Of a DNA stretch of 64,000 bases, positions 14,188 through 25,108 are shown piece after piece. Every line of letters begins with the position of its first letter. The first letter of the stretch is position 1. Position numbers and translations under genes: made by a program. Source of the stretch: Segatella copri (GTDB lineage: Bacteria > Bacteroidota > Bacteroidia > Bacteroidales > Bacteroidaceae); contig NZ_JAHOEA010000008.1 of assembly GCF_019127135.1 (NCBI RefSeq), forward strand, positions 27,172 through 91,171. The letters are read 5' to 3'. Below the pieces are notes generated by a model, which was given only the letters and a program-made list of their open reading frames with translations, was not told where the DNA came from and did not search any database.

Positions 14188-15334
14188 ATCCAACTTTTTC
14201 TTCTTTCAGTTTTCCGAAGAAATCGAATGAGGCATCCCAATCCTTCCAGACTGGCTCTCTGCCCAATTCCTTCAATCTCGCATTGATTACCTTGGCGGTA
14301 CGCTCATCGCTTACGGTGAACTGCTCCAATGCCTGAGGATAGGTATGGTAACCACCTGGATTTACCTTTGATTCTGCCGACATGGTGGTGACACCCAGTG
14401 TTGCCATGTTGTCACGGATGTAGGCTGGCTCACGGGTAGAGTAAGAGATATCTACATCGTGGTCGAAGATACGCATGGCGAAAGTTGCCTGGGCCAACTG
14501 CTTATCGGTCATGAAGCAGTTTGGCTGGAAACCTTCGTTCTGTGCTGGGCGCATACGAGGGAAGTTCACGCTGTACTTGGTCTTCCAGTAATGCTTCTGC
14601 AGGTAGCGCAGGTGATGAGCCATCATCACAACATCCGTGCGCCACTCCTTCTCCAAGCCGATGAGCACACCCATACCGATGGAATGGACACCTGCCATAC
14701 CCATGCGGTCGAAACCATCGCAGCGCCACTCAAACTTGCTCTTCATGCCACGTGGGTGGTAGAGCTTGTAGTGCTCGTGGTTGTAGGTCTCCTGGAAACA
14801 GATGACACCGTTCATACCATGGTCGGCGAGGGTTTTGTAATCCTCTGTAGAGAGCGGCATCACCTCAATTTTCACGTTAGAGAAATACTTCTTGGCGATG
14901 TCGATTGCCTTGGCAAGATATGGGGTGCCAGCCTTGGCTGGGTTCTCGCCCGTAACGAGAAGGATGTTCTCGAATGGAGCCAACTGCTTGATGGCCTTAT
15001 ACTCGTTCTCAATCTGCTCTGGGGTGAGGATGGTACGAGCCATCGGATTCTCACGATGGAAACCGCAATACACGCAGGAGTTAGAGCATGAATTGGTGAT
15101 GTAGAGAGGAATGAACATCGACATGGTCTTGCCGAAGCGCTCCTCAGTATATTTGCGGGAAAGACGCGCCATTACCTCCAGGTATGGCTCGGCTGCCGGT
15201 GAAATCAGCGCCATGAAGTCGTTCACATCGCAATGGTCCTTGGCAAGGGCACGACGCACATCGTTATCGGTCATTCGAGCAATGCGCTCCGTGGTCTCCT
15301 CCCAACTGATTTTCTTTAATTCGTCTGAAAACAT
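14186..15334 (-). CDS. thiH: 2-iminoacetate synthase (tyrosine lyase)
   Basis: 382 residues, usual length. A radical-SAM motif C83-SNS-C87-VY-C90 binds the 4Fe-4S cluster. The family members NPMARTILTPEQIENEYKAI and YNHEHYKLYHPRG are seen. The enzyme cleaves L-tyrosine to dehydroglycine (2-iminoacetate) and p-cresol for thiazole formation by ThiG. It begins 4 nt after the thiC stop and is the last gene of the thi operon. Use of ThiH instead of the O2-dependent ThiO fits an anaerobe. Confidence 0.96.
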   Translation of the reverse strand: MFSDELKKISWEETTERIARMTDNDVRRALAKDHCDVNDFMALISPAAEPYLEVMARLSRKYTEERFGKTMSMFIPLYITNSCSNSCVYCGFHRENPMARTILTPEQIENEYKAIKQLAPFENILLVTGENPAKAGTPYLAKAIDIAKKYFSNVKIEVMPLSTEDYKTLADHGMNGVICFQETYNHEHYKLYHPRGMKSKFEWRCDGFDRMGMAGVHSIGMGVLIGLEKEWRTDVVMMAHHLRYLQKHYWKTKYSVNFPRMRPAQNEGFQPNCFMTDKQLAQATFAMRIFDHDVDISYSTREPAYIRDNMATLGVTTMSAESKVNPGGYHTYPQALEQFTVSDERTAKVINARLKELGREPVWKDWDASFDFFGKLKEEKVG

Positions 15335-15338
15335 TTTC

Positions 15339-17096
<1,758 letters not shown>

Positions 17097-17138
17097 TCAT
17101 CCTTCATGCCTTTTATGATCATATATATTTATTTTATA

Positions 17139-17912
17139 TTAGTCGTTGAGGAATGCGGTGAGAGGAGAACTTGCCTCAGCACAATCGCTGATGGCTCCGA
17201 GACCTGCCTCGTAAGCACGGCGACCGCAGATGACTGCCTCCTTGAATGCCTTGGCCATCTCAACAGGGTCTCCGGCTACGGCGATAGCGGTGTTAACCAG
17301 ACAAGCACTGGCACCCATCTCCATAGCTTCGGCAGCATGGCTAGGCGCACCGATACCTGCATCTACTACAACAGGAACGGTAGCCTGCTCGATGATAATC
17401 TGCAGGAAGTCCTTCATTCTCAATCCCTTGTTGGTACCGATAGGTGCAGCGAGTGGCATTACGGTAGCAGCACCAGCCTCTTCGAGGTGCTTGCAGAGGG
17501 TAGGGTCTGCCTGGCAATATGGCAATACCACGAAACCGAGCTTTACCAGTTTCTCAGTAGCCTTCAGCGTCTCGATAGAGTCTGGAAGAAGATAGCGAGG
17601 GTCTGGGTGGATTTCGAGCTTGAGCCAGTTGGTTCCGAAAGCCTCGCGAGCCATCTGTGCTGCGAAGACAGCCTCTTCGGCGTTGCGCACTCCACTGGTA
17701 TTAGGGAGGAGCTGGATGCTAGGACTCTGTACGATATGAGTAAGCAGGTCGTCCTGCTTGTCTTCGAGTTCGATACGTTTCATAGCAACAGTAACCATTT
17801 CTGTTTCTGATGCTTTGATGGCTTCAGCCATGAGGGCATTGTTGTTAAACTTTCCTGTGCCCAAGAAGAGGCGTGAGTTAAACTCTCTGCCTGCGATTAC
17901 TAATTTTTCCAT
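17139..17912 (-). CDS. thiG: thiazole synthase
   Basis: 257 residues. A TIM-barrel enzyme with the Schiff-base lysine in [10 protein letters not shown] (Lys98), the phosphate loops [20 protein letters not shown], and VVVDAGIG. It joins deoxyxylulose 5-phosphate, iminoacetate from ThiH and sulfur from ThiS thiocarboxylate. It lies 87 nt after thiS; a gap of about 105 nt separates it from the thiC start. Confidence 0.96.
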   Translation of the reverse strand: MEKLVIAGREFNSRLFLGTGKFNNNALMAEAIKASETEMVTVAMKRIELEDKQDDLLTHIVQSPSIQLLPNTSGVRNAEEAVFAAQMAREAFGTNWLKLEIHPDPRYLLPDSIETLKATEKLVKLGFVVLPYCQADPTLCKHLEEAGAATVMPLAAPIGTNKGLRMKDFLQIIIEQATVPVVVDAGIGAPSHAAEAMEMGASACLVNTAIAVAGDPVEMAKAFKEAVICGRRAYEAGLGAISDCAEASSPLTAFLND

Positions 17913-17999
17913 TGTTTTATTATAGAGTTGTTATTTTTGTTTCCATTTCTGTAGGAAAAGTACTTTTGGATGATTCTTTTCCGCAGTATTCTGGGACTG

Positions 18000-18197
18000 T
18001 TATCCTCCGCAGAACGCTTTTACGATAACGATGTCAGCTCCTTCTGTGATGAGTGTGTTTTCCCATTCATCACGAGGCACCATTTCGTTACTGATAGCTA
18101 CTGCAACTCCTGTAGCTGGCAAATCGAGTTCCTGAGCTAACTCCCTGATGGTTTTAGCCTGTGTCTCGGTCTCTTTGTTGTTGATAGTTACTTTCAT
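18000..18197 (-). CDS. thiS: sulfur carrier protein ThiS
   Basis: 65 residues, ubiquitin-like, starting MKVTINNKETETQAKTIREL and ending in the diagnostic KAFCGG. The terminal Gly-Gly is adenylated (normally by ThiF) and thiocarboxylated to carry sulfur to ThiG. It is the first gene after the riboswitch. No thiF is present in this window. Confidence 0.94.
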   Translation of the reverse strand: MKVTINNKETETQAKTIRELAQELDLPATGVAVAISNEMVPRDEWENTLITEGADIVIVKAFCGG

Positions 18198-18334
18198 ATT
18201 CTGTTCGTTTTATATGATGAATAATCCGTTTGTTTACGCTGTTTCTATCGCCCGAAAGCGATGATATGATAATATGTAATCAAACACGGTGAACTTCCAG
18301 ATGAAAGCCTTAAGAGAAAAATAAAGCGCTATCA

Positions 18335-18412
18335 AATATCCCTGCGACAGCATTACCTGCATCAGGTTCAATGGGTATCATCTCAGCCGAATCTTTCAGC
18401 ACCCCGTGATAA
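18335..18412 (-). promoter_or_regulatory. TPP riboswitch (THI element)
   Basis: The minus strand carries the THI-box landmarks in order: ACGGGGTGC at the 5' end, CTGAGA, ACCTGATGCAGGTAATGC and then CAGGGA. Stem P1 closes near ATCACGGGG/GATAG. About 137 nt separate it from thiS; the small hairpin ATCGC-tttcg-GGCGAT in this stretch may be part of the expression platform. Thiamine pyrophosphate binding is expected to shut off thiSGCH. Confidence 0.95.
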
Positions 18413-18419
18413 TCGCTTG

Positions 18420-18448
18420 CAAAAGTAATGATAATATCGGAAAAACAA
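18420..18448 (-). promoter_or_regulatory. promoter of the thi operon
   Basis: Minus strand: TTG (18448-18446), an 18-nt gap, then TACTTTTG (18427-18420), with predicted transcription starting right at the 5' edge of the riboswitch. Confidence 0.65.
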
Positions 18449-18498
18449 TAGAATTTCAAAAATATTTATGCTATATTAACGCTGAAGCATCTGTCGCT

Positions 18499-18924
18499 TT
18501 ACTGGTGTTTCTTTCTGCAATCCGGGCATTCGCCTTTGATGACAAAGGAAATAGAGTGGGGGTAAAAGCCTTCGGGCAGCTCGAAACTTGGAATATGGAT
18601 ATCCTCCATACAGAAGGAACGCTGGCATGATTCGCAGTAGAAATGAATGTGCCCGTCGTGATGATCGCAAGCCCCTTTTTCTTCGCAGAGTTCGTAGCAG
18701 AGTACGCCTCGCCCATCTTCGAAGGCATGAACCACATCATGTTCCAAAAAGAGGGTAAGGGTACGGAAGATGCTCGACTTGTCCATCGAAACCATCTTTC
18801 GTTCCAGATTGCTCAGACTCTGCGGGTTCTGTTCGCCCATCAGGGTCTTCATTACGAGTATGCGGTTGGCGGTTGGCCGGATGCCTTTCGATTCCAGCCT
18901 GCTGATCATATCTTGTGAATTCAT
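18499..18924 (-). CDS. Fur-family metalloregulator
   Basis: 141 residues from MNSQDMISRLESKGIRPTAN. The N-terminal winged helix carries RPTANRILVMKTL and DKSSIFRTLTLFLEHDVV. The metal-binding domain has HHDGHIHFYCESC and a C-terminal CPDC, giving two CxxC pairs for structural zinc. It could be a Fur, Zur or PerR type; the sequence does not decide. The start at 18924 has GAAGAAA upstream. A longer frame to 18969 runs over the promoter. Confidence 0.88.
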   Translation of the reverse strand: MNSQDMISRLESKGIRPTANRILVMKTLMGEQNPQSLSNLERKMVSMDKSSIFRTLTLFLEHDVVHAFEDGRGVLCYELCEEKGACDHHDGHIHFYCESCQRSFCMEDIHIPSFELPEGFYPHSISFVIKGECPDCRKKHQ

Positions 18925-18958
18925 CGTTTCTTCTTTTAAAATTTTTACTAACTGGTTG

Positions 18959-18966
18959 CAAAGATA
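18959..18966 (-). promoter_or_regulatory. -7 box of the Fur-family gene
   Basis: Minus strand TATCTTTG, lying only 4 nt beyond the terminator hairpin of the mini-ORF unit, so the -33 region would fall inside that hairpin. Confidence 0.55.
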
Positions 18967-18969
18967 CAA

Positions 18970-19005
18970 AAAAAGCGTGTAAGTATGGTAACTTACACGC
19001 TTTTT
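18970..19005. terminator. terminator of the mini-ORF unit (bidirectional)
   Basis: AAGCGTGTAAGT (18973-18984) pairs perfectly with ACTTACACGCTT (18991-19002) around ATGGTA, flanked by an A run on one side and a T run on the other. On the minus strand it ends the unit of small ORFs. Confidence 0.8.
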
Positions 19006-19074
19006 CTTTATTTAAACGTAATTACTTTTTGCTTTCAATCTAGTTTAAGCCGCAGCATGAAGGGGTTTGAGCCC

Positions 19075-19194
19075 TTATGCGCAAGCACAACCACGGCTTC
19101 TGTTCAAAGCCTCACCATACATTTCCATTGCGGTCATGTAATTTGCAAGAATAGCCTTCAAGGCCTTCTTGATGTTTGCATACATTGTTTTCAT
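19075..19194 (-). CDS. 39-residue small protein with Cys-rich end
   Basis: Starts MKTMYANIKKALKAILANYM and ends NRSRGCACA. AAAGGATAACG lies at a good distance before the ATG at 19194. The first 30 residues can form an amphipathic helix; the final GCACA holds two Cys. A terminator (18970-19005) follows. No family is recognised. It could be a regulatory or membrane-surface peptide or a modified-peptide precursor, but no modifying enzyme is nearby. It is the best-supported member of a cluster of mini-ORFs. Confidence 0.6.
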   Translation of the reverse strand: MKTMYANIKKALKAILANYMTAMEMYGEALNRSRGCACA

Positions 19195-19209
19195 AATCGT
19201 TATCCTTTT

Positions 19210-19260
19210 TTAAAAATTAATACTCGGCATTTCTGCCATTTCCTTTTTTCTTTTGTTCAT
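19210..19260 (-). CDS. 16-codon ORF in the mini-ORF unit
   Basis: MNKRKKEMAEMPSINF. It lies between the 29-residue and 39-residue ORFs, ends 15 nt before the latter's start, and has no strong ribosome-binding site. It may be chance; it is listed because it lies in line with the others. Confidence 0.25.
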   Translation of the reverse strand: MNKRKKEMAEMPSINF

Positions 19261-19275
19261 GAACGGTGGTCAATT

Positions 19276-19365
19276 TTACTTGCCCATCTCCATGTTGTTG
19301 TTTACATTCACAGCTTTGGCAATCATTGCTGCCACAACTGTAAGAATCATTACTGTCGTCATCAT
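19276..19365 (-). CDS. 29-residue hydrophobic peptide
   Basis: MMTTVMILTVVAAMIAKAVN followed by VNNNMEMGK: one predicted short membrane helix with a polar tail. GAAAGGAAAC is upstream. Its ATG overlaps the stop of the preceding 12-codon ORF as ATGA, a sign of coupled translation. Confidence 0.45.
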   Translation of the reverse strand: MMTTVMILTVVAAMIAKAVNVNNNMEMGK

Positions 19366-19400
19366 AATTTGTTTCCTTTCTTTCTTTGTGGAGCCTCCAT
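19362..19400 (-). CDS. 12-codon leader ORF of the mini-ORF unit
   Basis: MEAPQRKKGNKL, preceded by CAGGAG at good spacing. The stop overlaps the next ATG. It may act as a leader peptide that sets translation of the hydrophobic peptide. Confidence 0.35.
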   Translation of the reverse strand: MEAPQRKKGNKL

Positions 19401-19452
19401 GTGAGGTCTCCTGTTTTACATTATCCTTTTACAATCTCACTGTTTTCTGGTG

Positions 19453-19460
19453 CAAAGGTA
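19453..19460 (-). promoter_or_regulatory. -7 box of the mini-ORF unit
   Basis: Minus strand TACCTTTG, about 50 nt before the first mini-ORF. A TTTG lies about 25 nt upstream, farther than usual. Confidence 0.45.
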
Positions 19461-19540
19461 ATGCCTTTTTCTTGAATATCTGTCACAAAGACATGACAAA
19501 ATGATGAAAAAGGGGCTTTTTTTGATACACGTCAACTAAA

Positions 19541-19579
19541 CAGCAATGGCGGCTTGATATACGTCAAGCCGCCATGCTG
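19541..19579. terminator. strong hairpin after the GYF_2 gene
   Basis: ATGGCGGCTTGA pairs perfectly with TCAAGCCGCCAT around TATACG, and CAGC/GCTG extend the stem past one bulged A. It lies 50 nt past the stop of the minus-strand gene and probably ends it. Confidence 0.7.
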
Positions 19580-19629
19580 TCATATTGAGAAATGTGTCAT
19601 ATTTCTTGTGTTTCTTCGGATTTCTGATG

Positions 19630-20637
19630 CTAGATCAGTTCCAGAATCTTGTCGAGAATCTTTTCTACGGTTGAAGAATCGGTTGCTTCATCGAGTTTCT
19701 GGTTGATTTTCTCTTCCAGTTTCTTGCTCACCTTGTCGGCAGCCTGATCCATGGCCTGGTTTGCCTTGTCTTCCAGTTTCTTCTGAACGGAAGCGCCCAG
19801 TCCGTCTTCTTCTGAACCATCGCTGCTATTATCGCTTACAGAAGGGGTTTCATCGGTTGATGAACTGGTGGTTTCTTCTATCTGCAGATTGTCGGCACCT
19901 TCCAGCGCCTTCACCATATCATCAGCGTTCATCGTGTAAACGCTGCCAAGGATTCCGAAACTTACGGTGTGCTGTTTGCCATTAAACTCTACGGTACCCT
20001 TAGAACATACGATATAGTTGTGGTATTCGAAGAGCTGGTTCATCACTTCATCAATAGCGCTGCCCGCCATCATCTTGGCAATGGAACGGATGCTTTGGGT
20101 GAAGAAGTTGTTATCACTGGTTTCTGTAGCCTTGTCAATGGCCTTGGCTGCCTCAGTCTTTACCTTTTCTTTATGGGCATCAGGTCCTGGATTGGTTATG
20201 GCGAAAACCAGGAAGAGAAGTACGATAAGACCTAAGATGATCTTCCAGAGTGTCTTGCTCGATTTTTTCTTTTCCGGTTCCTGTCTGTAGCCCTGGTTCA
20301 TGGCAGCGCCGTGCTGAAAGCCTTGCTGGTAAGCCTCCTGCTGTGCCTGCTGGAAACTTTGCTGGTTTGCAGCTTGAAAGTTTGCTGCTTCTGTCCCGTT
20401 GTTGCCGGCTGCATCTGCTGATGTTGCTTCTGCATCTTCTTTGTTGGCAGCATTAGCCTTGATTGCTTCTACAGTTTCTAGAACTGTCTTCAGTTCTGCT
20501 ATTTTCCAAGCTGGAGTCCAGTCTTTCATGCCTTGTGCCCAAACAAGGGTCTCGGGTGTGATAGCCTTCTGGACGAGTTGCTCCAGGCTGAATGGACCCG
20601 CTTGCTGTCCGTTATTCTCAATGATAAAATATTCCAT
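19630..20637 (-). CDS. GYF_2 (DUF4339) domain membrane protein
   Basis: About 335 residues. The N-terminal GYF_2 domain reads YFIIENNGQQAGPFSLEQLV and VWAQGMKDWTPAWKI, the classic 'G.qqGPfs..el....i...tlVW..Gm..W..A' pattern. Then come a Gln/Ala-rich linker, a lysine-rich stretch, one membrane helix (LWKIILGLIVLLFLVFAI, about 130-150), and a C-terminal soluble domain ending in charged coiled-coil-like repeats (KKLEDKANQAMDQAADKVSK). Two ATGs in a row make 20640 or 20637 possible starts. The function is unknown; GYF_2 domains are thought to bind peptides. Confidence 0.75.
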   Translation of the reverse strand: MEYFIIENNGQQAGPFSLEQLVQKAITPETLVWAQGMKDWTPAWKIAELKTVLETVEAIKANAANKEDAEATSADAAGNNGTEAANFQAANQQSFQQAQQEAYQQGFQHGAAMNQGYRQEPEKKKSSKTLWKIILGLIVLLFLVFAITNPGPDAHKEKVKTEAAKAIDKATETSDNNFFTQSIRSIAKMMAGSAIDEVMNQLFEYHNYIVCSKGTVEFNGKQHTVSFGILGSVYTMNADDMVKALEGADNLQIEETTSSSTDETPSVSDNSSDGSEEDGLGASVQKKLEDKANQAMDQAADKVSKKLEEKINQKLDEATDSSTVEKILDKILELI

Positions 20638-20705
20638 CATGTATTCTTTTATATAATCTTTTTCTTAAAAGCCAATAAGGAGTTTCTTTCACTCTTCATT
20701 GCTTA

Positions 20706-21989
20706 TTAGTGTGTAGCTTTCCACCAACCGGTTTTCTCTCTGCCCTTGATAGCTACGCTGTGCTGGCTAGGGTCGGAGATAGAAAGACCGCAATAATTTT
20801 TCACTTTAAAGGTTGTACCTCTATAACTCTTTAACGCTGTATAAGCCTGTTCGGTATGAGCAGCAGCTTTGATAGTGAGTTTCATCTGTGAAGTATATTT
20901 GTCTTTCAGATAGCCACTCGGAACAAGACTGTCTATGTATACACTCATATCGTAGAAGAGGTTGGGAGAGAAACCATCCAAAGGCTGTATGGAATCGAGC
21001 GGAACGGATGATGAGAGGGTATATTTGCTATTGATTTCCTTCATCACTTGGGCTAGATTATCCATCTGTCTGCAGTCGATGGCCGCCATGTTGCAGAATG
21101 GATCGCTACTATTCTTGTAGAAATTGACTACTCCGTTGACAAATCCTGAGTAGTTGGGTGCTGAACTGTTGAGATAGCTCCATACGGTTTTGTATGGAAC
21201 GCCGGCTCCCATTACTTCGCTACTTGAACTGATCATGAAATTGGTAACATCTTTCAGTTCGTATGCAGTCTCTACATTGCCCATATAGCATGCATCGAAG
21301 AGGATGTACTGCATCTTGGTGCCGCTGAGTTTGATGCCTTCGGCTAGGGTAGGAATGTCGAGAGCGTTTTCTTCTAAACTCACACTTCCGAAGAAACGGG
21401 TGACAGGGTTGTTGGGATCGGGACCATACTGTATTCCGCTGAAATTGCCGGTAGCGGTAGGGTAGCTGGTGCTTCCTTTCTGAGCAAAACCGGCATTAGG
21501 TCTTGCCATATAAGGATAGTTTACCCAATCGCTGTTGTAGGTCCATCCGCAGCCATGAGCTCCAATGATGAGCGAATAATTCAGGGCTTCAGCACGGCGT
21601 TTCACCTCATTCAGAATTTCTGCAAATCCTTCTGCTGTAGTATATGTGGCTTCATCGTATGTCTTCAAAGTGTCGCGAATGACGGTTTTCGTACTGCCGT
21701 CATATTGAAGATCTATAAGATAGCTCTTCCTGTAACTCTGGCTCATGAAGACCATTACACGCGAATTATTCAAGCCTTTCTTGGCAACAATACCTTCGCA
21801 GATACTGTCAACGTTGTTTTCCAAAAAACTTGTGAGACCGGAAGTGTTGGTTCCACCCGTCCAAGGATAGAAGACGAAGATAGTCTGCTTATTGACGCTT
21901 TCTACATCAATAGCTTCATCGCCACAACTGGTGAAAGTTGCTGCTAGAGATAGCGTACATATAAATAAGGTGAAAAGCTTCTTGATCAT
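20706..21989 (-). CDS. clostripain-family (C11) cysteine peptidase lipoprotein
   Basis: 427 residues with a lipoprotein signal (LAATFTSC, Cys22). The C11 catalytic pair is visible: His145 in GAHGCGW and Cys234 in LFDACYMGN. It is probably attached to the outer membrane and cleaves after Arg or Lys, as clostripain relatives do. It follows valS by 88 nt, a gap filled with short inverted repeats, so cotranscription is possible. Confidence 0.87.
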   Translation of the reverse strand: MIKKLFTLFICTLSLAATFTSCGDEAIDVESVNKQTIFVFYPWTGGTNTSGLTSFLENNVDSICEGIVAKKGLNNSRVMVFMSQSYRKSYLIDLQYDGSTKTVIRDTLKTYDEATYTTAEGFAEILNEVKRRAEALNYSLIIGAHGCGWTYNSDWVNYPYMARPNAGFAQKGSTSYPTATGNFSGIQYGPDPNNPVTRFFGSVSLEENALDIPTLAEGIKLSGTKMQYILFDACYMGNVETAYELKDVTNFMISSSSEVMGAGVPYKTVWSYLNSSAPNYSGFVNGVVNFYKNSSDPFCNMAAIDCRQMDNLAQVMKEINSKYTLSSSVPLDSIQPLDGFSPNLFYDMSVYIDSLVPSGYLKDKYTSQMKLTIKAAAHTEQAYTALKSYRGTTFKVKNYCGLSISDPSQHSVAIKGREKTGWWKATH

Positions 21990-22001
21990 GTTTCTCTTGA
22001 A

Positions 22002-22062
22002 AATATGAAATGTTAAGTATGAAATGCTAAGTTCTTACACTTAACATTCCGCACTTAACATG
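22002..22062. repeat. short repeated words between valS and the clostripain gene
   Basis: Alternating copies of GAAATGTTAAG/GAAATGCTAAG and their complements (CTTAACATTCC, CTTAACAT) fill the gap. ATGTTAAG and CTTAACAT can pair. Confidence 0.6.
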
Positions 22063-22077
22063 ATAAATATTAAACTA

Positions 22078-24759
22078 TTATTTCTTCTTGAGCTCCTCGA
22101 TGGTTGCCTTGAGGGCAGCAATCTTCTCAACAGAGTCGCTTTCCTTCTTGCGCTCCAGGGCTACTACCTTTTCAGGAGCGTGAGCTACGAAGTTCTCATT
22201 GCTGAGCTTCTTACGTACACCCATCAGGAAGCCTTCCAGGTGCTTGAGCTGAGCCTCTGCCTTCTCAATCTCGGCAGCTACGTCGATGAGGTCGCCCAAT
22301 GGTACGGCAAACTCGTCGGTACCTACCATGAAGCTTGATGCATCGGCACTCTTCTCAGCGATGACCTCAATCTTATCAAGGTTCGCCATCTTCAGAGTTA
22401 CGTCGTTATAAGCCTCGAAATCGTTCTTGCCTACTACCTGGAGAGACAACTGCTCCTTCTGGGCAATGTTCTTCTGGTTGCGAACGGTACGAACACCGGC
22501 GATAATCTGCTTCACTGCCTCTATGTCGGCTGCCAACTTCTGCTCCTCGGCTGTAGGTGCAGGAATCTCCAGCTTCTCGCGCATGATGCTCTCGCCATCC
22601 TTGCGGTCGTAGATGTGCTGCCACAGCTCCTCGGTGATGAATGGCATGAATGGATGCAACATCTTCAGAAGGGCATCGAAGAAACGGAGGGTAGCGTCGT
22701 AGCTCTTCTGGTCGATAGGCTGGCCGTAAGCTGGCTTCACCATCTCCAGGTACCAAGATGAGAATTCATCCCAGAACAGCTTATATACTGTCATCAATGC
22801 CTCAGAGATACGGTAGTCCTTAAACTGCTTCTGCATCTCCTCGTTCACCTCCTTGAGCTTGGCGTCAAACCACTTCACGGCGATTTCTGCACTCTTAGGC
22901 TGCTCGATATCTGCAGTCTCCCAACCCTTGACGAGGCGGAAGGCATTCCAGATCTTATTGTTGAAGTTACGTCCCTGCTCGCAAAGGCTCTCGTCGAAGA
23001 GGATGTCGTTGCCTGCAGGAGCACTGAGCATCATACCCATACGAACACCATCGGCACCAAACTTGTCAATCAGATCCAGTGGGTCTGGTGAGTTACCGAG
23101 ACTCTTGCTCATCTTGCGGCCGAGCTTATCGCGGACGATACCTGTGAAATATACGTGCTTGAATGGCATCTTGCCACGATACTCGTAGCCAGCCATGATC
23201 ATACGTGCTACCCAGAAGAAGATGATATCCGGACCAGTTACGAGGTCGGAAGTAGGGTAGTAGTAGTTAATCTCCTCGTTGTCTGGATGCTCGATGCCAT
23301 CAAACAGAGAGATAGGCCACAACCATGAAGAGAACCAGGTGTCGAGGCAGTCGCTCTCCTGCTCAAGATCCTCAGCCTTGATGCTGGCGTTCTTCTCCTG
23401 AGCGAGTTTCAGTGCCTCCTCTGCAGTCTCTGCTACCACGAAATCCTTCTTGCCGGCATTGTCGAAGTAGTAAGCTGGGATACGGTGACCCCACCAGAGC
23501 TGACGGCTGATACACCAGTCCTTGATGTTCTCCAACCAGTGGCGATAGGTGTTCTTGTACTTCTTAGGATAGAACTCGATGTCGTCGTCCATTACTGGAG
23601 GAAGGGCGATGTCAGCAAAGTGCTGCATCTTGAGGAACCACTGTGTAGAGAGCTTTGGCTCGATAGGCACATTGGTACGCTCAGAGAAGCCCACCTTATT
23701 ATTATAGTCCTCAATCTTCTCCATCAGACCGGCGTTCTGAAGGTCGATGGAAATCTGCTTGCGCACGTCCATGCGGTCCATACCAACATAGAGACCGGCT
23801 GCCTCGCTTATGGTACCGTTGTCGTTGAAGATGTCGATGGTCTCCAAACCGTGCTTCAAACCGAGGGCGTGGTCGTTGATATCGTGAGCTGGAGTTACCT
23901 TCAAGCAACCGGTACCGAACTCGATATCTACGTATGTATCCTCGATGACAGGAATCTCGCGGTTTACGAGAGGCACGATCACGTGCTTACCCTTCAGCCA
24001 GGTATTCTTCTTATCCTCAGGGTTGATACACATGGCAGAGTCGCCCATGATGGTCTCAGGACGGGTGGTAGCTACTACTGCATAGTAACCCTTTTCGTCC
24101 TTGTGTATCACGTTCTCCTCATCAACCTGCTGGCAGTCCTGCTCAACTACATAATACTTCAAGTGGTAGAGCTTAGAGTGCTCGTCCTTGTAGATAACCT
24201 CCTCGTCAGAGAGCGCAGTCTGAGCCTTAGGGTCCCAGTTAACCATGCGCACGCCACGATAGATGAGTCCCTTCTTGTAGAGGTCGCAGAATACGTGGAT
24301 GACGGCACGAGAGCGGGTCTCGTCCATGGTGAATGCTGTGCGGTCCCAGTCGCAGCTGGCACCGAGTTTGCGGAGCTGCTTAAGGATGATGCCACCGTGC
24401 TCGTGAGTCCAGTCCCAAGCATGCTTGAGGAACTCCTCGCGGGTAAGGTCGGTCTTCTTGATGCCCTGCTGAGCGAGGCGGTTTACCACCTTTGCCTCGG
24501 TAGCGATACTGGCATGGTCGGTACCTGGTACCCAACATGCGTTCTTGCCCTCCATGCGTGCACGGCGAACGAGAATATCCTGAATAGTATTGTTGAGCAT
24601 GTGTCCCATGTGGAGCACACCCGTTACGTTTGGTGGAGGGATAACCACTGTATAAGGTTCACGACCATCTGGCTTAGAGCTGAAAAGCTTGTTGTCGAGC
24701 CAGTACTGATACCATTTACTTTCCACTGCTTGTGGATCGTATTTACTTGCTAATTCCAT
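22078..24759 (-). CDS. valS: valine--tRNA ligase
   Basis: 893 residues, class I synthetase. HIGH-type motif [16 protein letters not shown] (HMGH near 50), KMSKS in [18 protein letters not shown], the long CP1 editing domain ([13 protein letters not shown]), and a C-terminal coiled coil ([20 protein letters not shown]) typical of ValRS. It charges tRNA-Val and edits threonine. The leader is about 40 nt from its own promoter. Confidence 0.97.
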   Translation of the reverse strand: MELASKYDPQAVESKWYQYWLDNKLFSSKPDGREPYTVVIPPPNVTGVLHMGHMLNNTIQDILVRRARMEGKNACWVPGTDHASIATEAKVVNRLAQQGIKKTDLTREEFLKHAWDWTHEHGGIILKQLRKLGASCDWDRTAFTMDETRSRAVIHVFCDLYKKGLIYRGVRMVNWDPKAQTALSDEEVIYKDEHSKLYHLKYYVVEQDCQQVDEENVIHKDEKGYYAVVATTRPETIMGDSAMCINPEDKKNTWLKGKHVIVPLVNREIPVIEDTYVDIEFGTGCLKVTPAHDINDHALGLKHGLETIDIFNDNGTISEAAGLYVGMDRMDVRKQISIDLQNAGLMEKIEDYNNKVGFSERTNVPIEPKLSTQWFLKMQHFADIALPPVMDDDIEFYPKKYKNTYRHWLENIKDWCISRQLWWGHRIPAYYFDNAGKKDFVVAETAEEALKLAQEKNASIKAEDLEQESDCLDTWFSSWLWPISLFDGIEHPDNEEINYYYPTSDLVTGPDIIFFWVARMIMAGYEYRGKMPFKHVYFTGIVRDKLGRKMSKSLGNSPDPLDLIDKFGADGVRMGMMLSAPAGNDILFDESLCEQGRNFNNKIWNAFRLVKGWETADIEQPKSAEIAVKWFDAKLKEVNEEMQKQFKDYRISEALMTVYKLFWDEFSSWYLEMVKPAYGQPIDQKSYDATLRFFDALLKMLHPFMPFITEELWQHIYDRKDGESIMREKLEIPAPTAEEQKLAADIEAVKQIIAGVRTVRNQKNIAQKEQLSLQVVGKNDFEAYNDVTLKMANLDKIEVIAEKSADASSFMVGTDEFAVPLGDLIDVAAEIEKAEAQLKHLEGFLMGVRKKLSNENFVAHAPEKVVALERKKESDSVEKIAALKATIEELKKK

Positions 24760-24801
24760 TGTTTATATCTAATTTTTATTCTTTTTCTTAAAAAAACGGT
24801 G

Positions 24802-24839
24802 CAAAGATACGAATTTTTGGGCGAAAAATACTATCTTTG
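24802..24839. promoter_or_regulatory. divergent promoters of valS and the small membrane genes
   Basis: Minus strand TATCTTTG (24809-24802) faces valS. Plus strand TATCTTTG (24832-24839) faces the gene at 24867. The two -7 boxes are only 22 nt apart, so the two polymerases would compete. Confidence 0.6.
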
Positions 24840-24866
24840 CATCAAAATTATTAATTTTTGCACAAA

Positions 24867-25103
24867 ATGATGGTTAGTAATGCAGTAAAAGAAGTAACGG
24901 AACAAGATAGGAGAAAAATGCTAGCCAGTTTTCTCTATGATGTGGCGAAGCTGATGTTTGGCAGCGTTGCCGTGGGAGGATTGTCGCCTCTGATAATTGG
25001 AGGTGATTTCGGTTGGCTTAATATAGTGTGTTTTTTTGTTGGTTCAATATGCGGGTTCTTACTTGCCTATAGTGCCAATGATTTGTTGAGGTATAAAAAG
25101 TAA
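24867..25103 (+). CDS. small membrane protein (DUF6722-like)
   Basis: 78 residues from the first ATG at 24867 (an upstream TTG is less likely). A basic cytosolic N-terminus (KEVTEQDRRKMLASFLYDVA) is followed by two membrane helices (LMFGSVAVGGLSPLII and IVCFFVGSICGFLLAYSAND) and a short basic tail. It resembles small Bacteroidales DUF6722 proteins, though that name is from memory. It is followed closely by another small membrane ORF. Confidence 0.65.
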   Translation: MMVSNAVKEVTEQDRRKMLASFLYDVAKLMFGSVAVGGLSPLIIGGDFGWLNIVCFFVGSICGFLLAYSANDLLRYKK

Positions 25104-25108
25104 TAGTT

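Noticed and set aside
23485..24753. 422-codon open frame on the plus strand
   Set aside because: Antisense to valS, with no recognisable motifs.
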